This document shows, in pieces, positions 12,001 through 24,000 of a stretch of DNA of 64,000 bases; position 1 is the first letter of the stretch, and every line of letters begins with the position of its first letter. This DNA comes from Luidia sarsii (taxonomy: Eukaryota; Echinodermata; Asteroidea; Paxillosida; Luidiidae), in contig OX465104.1 in the NCBI GenBank assembly GCA_949987565.1, positions 14,735,789 to 14,799,788 of the forward strand, read 5' to 3'. Below the pieces are notes generated by a model. The model was given only the letters and a program-made list of their open reading frames with translations. It was not told the DNA's origin and did no database searches. Position numbers and translations under genes: made by a program.

Positions 12001-15000
12001 AAAAAGGGTTTTGCAATGATTGAGATGTCATCAGTCCCTCAGAATTTTGGCATTGATTTCCATGCGTTGCCAAAATCCAAAGTTATGACACAAGAAATAC
12101 GAAGAGGCAAGGCGCAGCCATGGAAAAATGGCTCTAAAGTTTGAGGTCATTCACACAACGCAGCAACATTCATTGCAGTTGAGTCATTCACACAACGCAA
12201 AAACATTAATGAGTCCAATACAACATTGGTAAAAGTCAAAAGATTGCCACAGTTTGTGTGTTAAACCATTAAACATCCCCAAAAAGCAACCCTGTGAAGG
12301 TTTGAGCTCAAATGGTGATCTGAGAAAGTGGAAAAAGGTAAAAAAAACGTCACGGTTTTTGCACCACTCTGTAGTGACAGAAAAAGTTTATGACTTGCGA
12401 GTAATAAACTATTTGTCAATGTTTGAGTGAAGATTTCTAGGGAAGTACAGAATCCTAGACCGTAAGATTTCAACATGAGGATTCTATCATGACCATCTAC
12501 ACACTGTGTAAATTAGAAGGAAATCTGTGGACATGGATGTTTTCCGATCTTCCCAATGTTGTATTGGGCCTTTAAGTCACAAATGATAGTCACCGGATAT
12601 GTCCTGTTCTCCCTGGATCTGGACCACGTCAACGGGCAGGCTGATCTCATTCAGGAAGCCAGACAATGTCAGGCTGTCGTCCAGGTGCACAGTGCTGGCA
12701 AAGTAGAGTGGCGTGCTGATGGTCCCGCCGGCCATGTCCAGACGGACGAAGGTGCTGACCATGGCCTTGTTGATGGCCGACACCACCATCACGTTGCTGC
12801 CGATGGTGACCGTACCGTCAAAATACTTCTTGTCTGGACAGGCCAAAATCGAGAGAAATAAGAGATCAATTTGAGGATGGTTTAATGTGGACATCATAGA
12901 AAAAGACCCCTCAACCAGCAGGAGAGATGAAAGGTGTCAATGGCCCAGTCATCAGTGATTGACACCAACTATAATGTTACTGTCACCGGTGATCACACCC
13001 CCGCTTTTCATTCAGATGCAAACAACTAATTGTTGTAAACCTGGCTACGGCAGCTTGGGGATCAGCTCGTGGATGCAGCTTTTTCAATTCAAGTCAAACA
13101 AACCAAGGAAAAAATGAGGAAGGAAGAAAAGAGGAGGGGTGTGTGATCCCTGGAGATATATGGCAGGTAATGGTTGAATTGCTGCTGACTGTCACTCCCA
13201 CTCACCCCGGCAAAGACTAGTTGACTATTTGGGAGGCCACCATCTAAGGGCTGGATAGCTCAGATGGAAGAGCACTGGTACATTAGTCCAGAGGTCTCGG
13301 GTTCAAGTCCCGGTCCGGTCAAAACATATTATAAAAGCATACACAGATAACACGCATCAAATACAATTGTTACGATGGATTTGATGGAATCGACCACTGG
13401 ATGGCGTCCCTGATCATCTTACCGAGGATATCTTGTCTGGTGTCGATGAGCACGGCAACGCTGTCCAGTTCTGTCACGTTGACCCCATCAACGAGGTCAG
13501 TCAGGAGCTGACCCTCGACCCTGACCAGTCCTCGGAAGGTGATACGACCAGACAGCTCCCCACCCGTTGCCAGGGGAACCAGCTGGGGCTCAAACACAGA
13601 CAGGTCCACCTGTAGAAAGGAGACAGGTGGGCGTGTCAGTACAACAACGTTGCTTATGTTTGGTAAGACTTTGAAGGTTTGCATGGTGGAGGTATCAAGT
13701 GGAAGTTTTGCGGTAACACCATGTTCAGAAAAGAAGTGTGTGGCTCTGAAAAGAGCCGGTAACTGTACATTTTGGGCAGTGTGTAGACGATGAAGGGCAG
13801 AGTACACATTGCTTGAAACATTACCGGCTGTTAACACACTACTTCTCAGAAGAGATGTGTTGAATAGTGTCACCGCAAAAAAACAAGTTTTTTTCTTAAC
13901 ATGTTTTTTTGTTCCAAAATTAGGAGGGCCTGATAATAATTTAATAATAATAATATTGAATTTATATAGCGTTTTTTCCATGACATGTTCAAGAGCGCAT
14001 TATAATATCAAAAATAACATAGACGTTTCGATCCTAGCAGAACCTTTCTCAAAGGCAGAATGACAGGGACAAAACAAATAAGAAGATAGGGAGATAGAGT
14101 ATCAGGGACAAGGATGACCGACAATGAACAGAGGGGATAGCAAGAAGGATGAGATCAAAGGGAAGAGCAGGGGTTCGGGTTGGGATTAGGAAGTGGGAGG
14201 GGAAACATCATATGGAAATGGTGAAAGAGAGAAGTGGGGGAGTGAACACAAAAGATAGAATATCACCCCCTCCTGGATGTTGAGGCCATGTGGTTGAAAT
14301 GTCTGAGGACGCGACATCCACATTTTCTCCCTGCTCAAATGGACTCTATGCCCGGAACACTCATATCTGGTATGGAATGATTGGGGAGAATGAGTTCTTT
14401 TTTAAACAAAGGAATTAGCTCACAGTATCTATAGTTTTCCCCTCGGCAACCACAGCGGCTTGGGTCAAGACCAGGTTTTGAGTGACATCCTTCTCCCCGT
14501 TGACGACGTGGTCAAGGTGAGTGGTCACTATGTCTGCGGACATGTTGAAGCTGTTGACAAAGCCGTCCACAGTCACGTTGTCCAAGAAAGTGGTGAGGTC
14601 ATAGAAGGACAGAGAACCCATGGGGTACTGTAGCCCAGTGACGGTCATCACGTCAGCTGAAAAAAACAAAAAGGAAGCACCTTAATCAATTTGCAGTGTT
14701 CATGACCGGTCACACTGGGGTTTCTGAATATTGTGCCATCAAACCTCAAAAAAAGGCAAAATGTCTTTCGATCATAGCAGGACCTTTCTCAAAGGCAGAA
14801 TGTCTTTCGATCCTAGCAAGACCTTTCTCAAAGGTCGAATGTCTTTCGATCATAGCAGGACCTTTCTCAAAGACAGAATGTCTTTCGATCCTAGCAGGAC
14901 CTTTCTCAAAGGCAGAATGTCTTTCGATCCTAGCAGGACCTTTCTCAAAGGCAGAATGTCTTTCGATCCTAGCAGGACCTTTCTCAAAGGCAGAATGTCT

Positions 15001-18000
15001 TTCAATCCTAGCAGGACCTTTCTCAAAGGCAGAATGTCTATCGATCCTAGCAGGACCTTTCTCAAAGGCAGAATGTCTTTCGATCCTAGCAGAACCTTTC
15101 TCAAAGGCAGAATGTCTTTCGATCCTAGCAGGACCTTTCTCAAAGGCAGAATGTCTTTCGATCCTAGCAGGACCTTTCTCAAAGGCAGAATGTCTTTCAA
15201 TCCTAGCAGGACCTTTCTCAATCGTTTCAAAAATAGCAGGACCTTTCTCAATCACTCTGATCCTAGCAGGACCTTTGACAACTTTTCCCAAAGCCTTTGG
15301 GAAAGGTCCTGCTAGGATCAGAACTTCACTCCTCCTAATTTTTCGATTTCCTTTATTTCTTTAGATTAAGAAAAAAAATGAAAGACTCCCCTACTTGGAA
15401 TATCGATCCCATTGATGTCCCCATCCACATCCAGGTTGGAACTGGTCAGAGTCACATTTTCAGTCAGGGTGACGAGGCCGTCGATAGTCTGGTCCCCAGT
15501 GAGCCAGACGACGCTGTCATTAAGGGTCTTGACGTTGATCCCGTTAATGGTGCTCTTGTCGGCATACGTGTTGACGACTGTTCCCGTCGTTACGACGACT
15601 GGCTGCTCAAACAGGAGTGGGGCTGATGAGGGCCAACACAAAAATCTCGAAACATTTAGAAGGGCCCAATGAGCCCGATGAATCAATCCTAGCACAACCT
15701 TTCTCAAACGCAGAAATGATGAGGACACAAGCAGATAGAAAGCGGGCAGAGGCAATAGAGTACATATGACAGAAAATGGACAACCGTGGAAAGCGGATGG
15801 GGCGGGGTGAGATTGGGATTGGAAAAAGGGATTAGCGGAGGAAAGATCAAATTGAAGAGGAAAGTGAAGGAGGTGAACACAAGACAATGATTAGTGTTAG
15901 CATGTCCGAATGCAAATGTTGACAATCAGAAAACATAGGGGCCTACATTTGAGATGCCTTGGAGAAGGTCTTCAGAATGTGAGACCATGCTCTAACTCCT
16001 AACAGAAACGAAAATCCTAACTAAGTCAAATTTTCAAACAATGAGATCAAATCTTAGCCAAAGTCCATCCTCTTTAGCACAAAAGCTTGGCCTAACTGCA
16101 AAATGAGCTACAATTATGGAGTTGGCTCAAGTATCTCCACACATTGCTTTGTCTTTTATGAATGACAGTGAACAATGTGGAATACAATTTCGGTATTTTA
16201 GTGTTTAATGTTAATAAGTAAAATCTGAAATGGACTGATGTCTTACAGGAAATATTCTGGACTCCACTAATGGTGACCACGTCCTTCTTCTCAGCCACCA
16301 GCGGCCTCAGTCTGTCCTCAATCCTGATGCCGTCATCCAGGACGGGGGAATCAAGGTTGAAGGAATAATCCTCCACTACAGTCAGGTTCTGTATTGTTAG
16401 CACTGCTGCCACCACTTTGCCTGGGAAAAGGGTTTAAACCAAACAGGGTTCATCCAAATGGTACCTGGCAGTGTACCCCCTTATTTATCTCCCACCTGGG
16501 TACCTGTATCTCTTATCACTGGCCATCTCCCACTAGATACCTGTGCCCATCTTTACTTGGTGTATCCCATTGGGTATATGTGCTCCTCATCACTGGGTAT
16601 CCCCCATGATGAGTGCCTGTCCCACTCATCACTGGGTATTTCCACTGGGTGCGGCCTGTACCCCTCTCCAATGGGTATCTCCCACTAGGTGCCTGTACCC
16701 CTCTTTACTAGGTATTTCCCACTGGGTGCTGGTACCCCTCTTCACTGGGTACATGTATCTGCCTTGAATGCCTATATCTCACTCATCATAGATCACTGGG
16801 TATATCCCACTGCTGGGTGCCTGTACCTTGGTATCTCCCTTGAGTGCCTGTACCCCTCTTCACTGGGTATCACCCACTGGGTGCCTGTACCTTTCTTCAC
16901 TGGGTATCTCCCTTGAGTGCCTGTACCCCTCATCACTAGGTATACCCCATAGGGTGCCTGTACCCCTTTTCACTGGATATCTCCCACTGGATAAACCCCG
17001 GCGTACCTGTGAAATTCATGCGGCTGGTTACGATCTGGTCTCCATCCAGTTTGAGAGTATCCTCCAGCTCCCGGTGAAGGTCGTCGACCTCGGAGGAGAG
17101 GTCGCTCAGCCCAGACTCCAGCTGTTGCATGCATCCCGGAACAGTTCCCACTGGTTTGACTGGCAGTCACAGATAGGAGGACGTGTTAGGGCAAGGAACA
17201 CCAGTTTGTATGTTTGTTCTAAAAATCTCCAATAAACAAAGTAAGAATTGTTTGTTCATTTTCAAATGAAGTATTAAGATTAACAAACCATAAGAATAAT
17301 GACTGGGAATTTGTTCTAACAATTTATAAAAAAAAATAAAAAATGAAAACTGACTGGGAACTTTTGACCAAATTGACCAACAAAAATGTCAAAGAAAACT
17401 TTGACACAGATTTGAAACAGAGACCTCTGGTTTTGCGTGCCAGCACTCTCCCCAACTGAGGCTATCCAGCCTTTAGATGGTGGCCTCCCAAATAGTCAAC
17501 TAGTCTTTGCCGGGGTGGTTGTTTGCATCTGAATGAAAGTGGGGCTGTGATCCCTGGAGATTAATGGTTTTATCGCTTTTGACTGGCGCCCCCATGATAT
17601 AGCCAATGCAGTGCAGTGCATACTGCATCGTGTAAACAGAACAAAATATGCTTCTCAGCAGGACAGGAGCTTGGGTGCGAGAACTTGTCACAGTCTGTGA
17701 CATCCCCCACACTGTGTGCTCTCTGTCGTAAAACGAAAGCTCGCTATCAACAGAAAGCCATGGCACACAAGTTTACAATAAGAATTTCAGATTTGGCGTC
17801 CAGACAAGTGCCAGCACAGTGTGCAGATGCATGGCTCTCCTCTAACCATAACCCAGTCTCACCATAAGCAGGGATCTCTCTGGGAGCAACCTGGAACACG
17901 TTGGTGGTCCCGTTGGTGTAATTCCCAGCCACGGCCAGACTGTCAGCAACAACGATGAAGATATCAGATGCAGTATCCACAACTTTGACAGCGGCACGGC

Positions 18001-21000
18001 CCGTCCCACTGGGCAGGCTGGGTACCTGCTCATCAGACGGTTCCCACTCAGCATCCACTCCAAATTCGTAAATGGTCACCCCCTAGGGAAAGGCAAAAGA
18101 TAAGGTCCATTTCAAAAGCTGTTTAATATTTGCATCGATGATAAAGCAATCTGGTTTATCGCTGGCTATTGTTTCTGCTGTTTTCCTTCACCTCAACCAC
18201 CTCTTCCTCTATGCCTCCTTCTTCATCTCCCCCGCCTCTTCCTTTGCCTCCTCCTCTTACATTCTCCTCTAACACCTCATCCACTCCTTCCTCCGCCTGC
18301 TCCACTTCCGCTGTATTCTCCTCCACCTCCAACTTTGCCACCTCCTCCTCTACCACCTCCACCACCTCCTCCTCCACTACCTCCTCCTCCGCCACCTCCT
18401 CCTCCTCTGCCACCTCCTCCTCCGCCACCTCCTCCTCCACCACCTCCTCCTCCGCCACCTCCTCCTCCACTACCTCCTCCTCCGCCACCTCCTCCTCTGC
18501 TACCTCCTCCGCCGCCACCTCCTCCTCCTCCGCCACCTCCTCCTCCGCCACCTCCTCCTCCACCACCTCCTCCTCCACCACGTCCTCATCCACTACCTCC
18601 TCCTCGACTACCACCTCCTTCACCACCTCCTCCTCCACCACCTCCTCCTCCACTACCTCCTCCTCGACTACCACCTCCTTCACCACCTCCTCCTCCACCA
18701 CCTCCTCCTTCGCCACCTCCTCCTCCACTACCTCCTCCTCGACTACCACCTCCTTCACCACCTCCTCCTCCGCCATCTCCTCCTCCGCCACCTCCTCCTC
18801 CACCACGTCCTCCTCCACTACCTCCTCCTCGACTACCACCTCCTTCACCACCTCCTCCTCCACCACCTCCTCCTCCACTACCTCCTCCTCGACTACCACC
18901 TCCTTCACCACCTCCTCCTCCACCACCTCCTCCTCCGCCACCTCCTCCTCCACTACCTCCTCCTTCACCACCTCCTCCTCCACCACCTCCTCCTCCGCTA
19001 CCTCCTCCTCGACTACCACCTCCTTCGCCACCTGTACCCATTCTTCCTCCTCCTGGCTCTGATTCAAAATGCTGTGGAAACTCCATATTTAGGTCTTGCT
19101 CACCTCCTCGCTTGACAGAATCAGAAGAACCTCTCCATTGGGCAGAGGTAATTGTTCCCACTGTGAGGCATCCCGGGTCGATATCCTCTGGTACTCCACA
19201 AACTGCAAACCTGGTGAATTGAAAAAATGTCATTGATGGTAACTTAATCCTGCAGGAAGGGACCCTGTGTGCAGCGACACTACATACACTGACCTCTTGA
19301 CCCCCATGCTGGACTGCTCTTACCCCACCCTTCATGACTTTGCAAGTAGGTTCATACCAAAGATCTTATAGCGCGCTTGTGTGCAAGATAGCCTACTTTT
19401 GCGAGATCACACGCATCTGGGTGAAGTACGCACTGCGTGCCATTTTAGCAAGCACACATTTTAAGTCGCACACATTCTCTCCATTTCGTGGTCACATCAC
19501 GTCGAAAGTTATCACATTCTGTTCACTCATCCAAAGTTGTATCTTTTTTATTGTTTGTGACTCTCCCGCTTCGTTTCCGGAGCACCAAAAGCAGACGACA
19601 GATTCCGTTGCTTACTAAAATGGCTTCCAGTGCGTAATTCACCTTTTGCTCGGAGTAGTCCATCTTGCGCACTATGCGTGCTATAAGATCTTTGGTCCAT
19701 ACCACGTAGTTTAGAGGGGAATTCACTTCCTCGGTCCTTCAGAGAGGGATGCAAGAGTCAGGCAAAGTCACCCACCCCTCTGCCCTGCCATAGGCCAGGT
19801 CTCTGCACATTTCTGAGGATCGAAACGTAAGGCCCTCCAAATTTTGATATCACTCACTCTCTTTGGATGAGAATCAATGCCGGTGCGTACCTGACCACCA
19901 GTATATAGAGGACTCCGTTATCTGATTCAGACTGCCATTGCTGCTGGCTTCACCGCTGTTTGCCACAGCCAGATAATGCTCTCCGTGCATGCTGAAGGCT
20001 TCCACATCCTTGGGGGCGCTTGTGGGTAGAGTCTGCACACGGACCAGGGTGTCCGTGTCTGTGCCACAAAACAGTGATGTACTCATTGAAAAGTCTCACA
20101 AATGTTGAAGCAAAGTAATACAAATAATGCTGCAATCTACTTAAGGACGTACGTGACCCCAAAATGCAAAGCTCAACAATTCAGTGGGATCAACAGCTGC
20201 CAGGATCAAAAATGTCAGGCCCTCCAAATGTTTAGCTCTTTTAAGCAGCTAAACTGTGTTTGACTGTGGCAGGACTTGAACCTATAAGACCTTGTATCAG
20301 TGCTCCTACCATCTGAGCTATCCAGCCCTTAGATGGTGGCATTTCCAAGTTGTCAACTAGTCTTTGCCGGGGTGAGGGCACCAGTCAGAAGCATCCAACC
20401 AAGGCCCTTTTCCAAAACCCGGCTTAGGCTCAGGCTCCGGCTATGTCTCCATTTCTTTCCTCCATTTTACAGTACAAGGCATGACAATTGGAGGCCTTAA
20501 ACTTCGTTTTTTTTAATGTTATACTGCGTTTTGAAAAAAAATCCAAAGCTTAAACTTCAACAAAAAACACCAACCTGTGTTTTCAGCCTTTGAACAACAG
20601 AGACGAAGCCGGAGTCGAAGCCTGAGCCGGGTTTTGGAAAAGGGCCTAAAAGTCAGTTAATCACTTGTCACATTAGAAGCATCCATTCAAAATGAAATGT
20701 GGCACACTTTTTTTTGTAAACTTTGATGCATCAGCCAAACACTTCAATAGGTATGCTTGTGGTGAAGTTCTTACCGGTTCGGAATTTGTACACGATACTT
20801 CCAATGTCATACTGTCCTTCGTTGTCAATGTACTGGGCCACAATGATGTACGGCTCCCATTCAATCTCAATGACAGTGACGGCAGTGGCACCGTAGGTCT
20901 GCACAGAGGCTATGAGGTCAAAATGCGCTCCGCTGAAAACGAAGACCCTGCCAGGATGTAGAGAAGAGGGCAGTAGACAATGACATTCAGGATCTGACTT

Positions 21001-24000
21001 AAAGTGATACACAAAAATGTTGCAAACTTCTTACAGATTAATATTACCAAAATGCAAAACTCAAGAATTAGTGGGTCTGATGTTTCGATCCTAGCAGGAC
21101 CTTTCTCAAAGGCAGAGTCAGTCAGGATCTGTTATACTGGTTCTAAAGCCCTGTCTGCACTGGACTTTTTTTTTCGAGACGATGAGATCTTTTCCCATTT
21201 TAAGTTCAGTGCGGACAGCCGGGGACGTTTTCCTCTCAGTTACTTTTCCCAGAGTCCGGCGGTTACTTCTACCGGCCAACTGCTGCCCAGGAAAAGTTAC
21301 CTGGTCACTTTTCCCGAGACAAGTTATAGACCAGTGCAGACAAGCGAGTCTGTGGCACACAGGAAAGCATACATCCGGCCATGGGAGTGAGATCATGCTG
21401 CACAGGCCACCATGCTTGCATTTTGAGACATTATACTGCTAGCTCGGGTACTTCTACCACAGTCTCAGTAAACATTTTCCTGTGTTCAAAGTCCAAGTGT
21501 GGACAGTGGTTACATTTGACTAGATTTCATTTTACCAGCGTCTTGGTAAAACCTTCCCTCAAAAAAGTCCAGTGCGGACAAGGCTTACGACAGTGATTAG
21601 GAAATGTTACTTCAATAACAAAAATTAAAACAATTCCTCCCCTTTAAAAATATAATCAAATGCAACTCATTTTCCTAGATAATTGTCGAGTAAACTTGTG
21701 TTCACATTTTGAGTGGAAGTGGAATTTGGGTTCAATTTAAGGAGTGTGTTTCGGTAGGAAAACTAAAGTGACTATTATTCAATGATGGGATTGGTCTCTG
21801 ACCAATTGCTGAAAAAAAATAATTTGATCAGATTTCAGGCAAGGCATACTTGAGCTCTGTTCGGTGCTTGTGGTAGCCATCTCCTCGGAACTCAGTCAAC
21901 ACAAGGTAGACGTCGCCCTCAAAGTCAAAGGAGCGGATGTCGGACGCTCCCATAGTCAGCACCTGCTGTACCAGCTGCACCTGCTCAGTTGTCGCATCGA
22001 ACCGGTAGATCTTTGCCAGTGCCTCGTAGCCGAGGGCGCCCCTCTGGTTGGCCACGGCGATGTAGATTTGACCGTCGACTAGAAACGCTTCCATGGCAAC
22101 GACTCCGCTGGTTGGAAACACGTCGACTGTGCATGAATAGGGGGGGGGGGGCGGAGGGTCACAACATGCATTATCCGTCATGGAGATACATGTAATTATG
22201 CACGCTCAGTAACGAGATATGCGTGATGGGTGATGGCAGCAGGCTTATATATATTGGTCCTTGGTCAAAATTGTGAGCATGCTCAGATCTTCATGGACAT
22301 GCTCAGAAATATAAGCGCACGCTCACGCTTATGCAGGCATGCTCAGAACAGTCACACACTCGCTCAATTATGAGCAGATAGAAGGGATGGGTCCATTGGC
22401 CACCTTCAAGCAACTCAACGTCTATCAATGTAATTTATTTCCAGGTTCCCAGATAAAATCCAATATGCCGTAAATACAAGGGGTCAGAATGAAATGTCTC
22501 AAGTCTAAAAAATATTTTGTAAAGTTATACATGATCAGAAAGAGTAAGAAAGAGCTTTCTTTTGATGCAAATTTAACATCTGTAGTGCACATTCCATTCC
22601 TGAGATACATTGAAATTTGTATAGCGATCTGTCACTGAAAATGAAACGCCTCATGGAGAAATGGCTTTTTAAACATTTTACTAGCACTAGCAGATAAAGT
22701 TGCCAGGTAAAGCTAACAAAATGCTATATTTTCCCTTTTATAGATGGAAATTAACAGTTCCTCCTACTGGTTATGAAAGAATGGACTACCAACCATATCA
22801 AAACTTCAAAAAACAAGAAATAGAAAATCTTACGGAAAAAAAAGTCGAACGAAGAACGAAAAAAACAGCCGATTGCACAATGGCATGGTGCGATCTCAGG
22901 GCCTTTTTTTGTAGAGCGGGTCACAACTTAGGGGTAAAATGCCATGAATACAGGGATGCAGTGACTAAAGAAAAAAATAATCTATGACTTTTTTTGGGGG
23001 GGGGTTAAACAAGAAAGAAAGAAGGAATCTGGCCTACTTGTGGTGTAGTTGCTTAGGTCAAAGCGCAGGATCTCAGCTGAGCTCTGATAGGAGAGCCCAT
23101 CCAGTGCCGTCTCTCTGCCGACGACGATGTAATCTTTCAGGTTCACAAAGAACTGGGCCAGTACGGTGACCTTGTCTGCTGGCAGGGGCTCCTGACCCAC
23201 GATGTCCCCAACCATGTCTGCGATAGAGGGCCATCAGATAAAAACGATTGAACCAAGGAAAGCCAGGTTCAAATTCGTTAGGTGCCTTGCAGACGGGCAG
23301 AAGGGCAAAGGAAGGCCATTTGTTTTTAATAACCCATTTCTTTTTCTATCTTATATCTGCATTACGTGTTCACACATTGATACCGTCATGATAACGTAAA
23401 TGCTTATTGTAAAAAGAGATAAAAACGACCAGACGGAATTTTGTTCCCAGCAGAAGGGCATAAAGTGATTTTATCGTCTGAACGCACTTATGCCCGGGCA
23501 CCCGACGAATGCAAAGAGTGAATGAAAGCCTGGTGAAATTCAGCTTTGCATCTCAAATGATCAAACTTTCATTTTCAAAAACGTAGAAAGCAGGACTTTT
23601 CTGAAAGGCAGAATGTGTTGGGAATGTGGATTTACTCTGCCTCTGAGAAAGCTCCTGTTGACAATGAAATGTCACAGTCAGACCCTCTACATTTTTTTCA
23701 TCTGGCAAAACCTGTGGAATCTAACGAGCTAGAATACCGGTAATCATTTCTTTAACCCACATGCATTATAGATCTATGAGTAAGAAAACAATGAACAAAT
23801 GTATTTCTTTATTTGAAAAATTGGCAAAGAAAACTTTGACTGGACTGGGACTTGAACCCAATAACTCTGGATCAGTGCTCTTCCATCTGAGCTATCCAGC
23901 CCTTAGCTGGCTGGTGACCTTCCCTATAAATAAATAGTCAACTATATGCTGGGCGGGTGGGGTGCCAGTCAGAGGCAGTTCAACCATTAACTGCCATATA

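Noticed and set aside
14696..15364. Open frames of 130-222 residues on both strands
   Set aside because: 39-bp satellite artefact; every frame repeats the same 13-residue string.
16394..17235. Plus-strand WVSPTGCLYPS-type frames
   Set aside because: 37-bp minisatellite; the true exon is on the minus strand at 17007-17159.
18156..19222. ~300-residue Glu/Val, Ser/Thr and Pro frames
   Set aside because: Triplet repeat inside a well-defined intron. Only 19104-19210 is exonic, in another frame.
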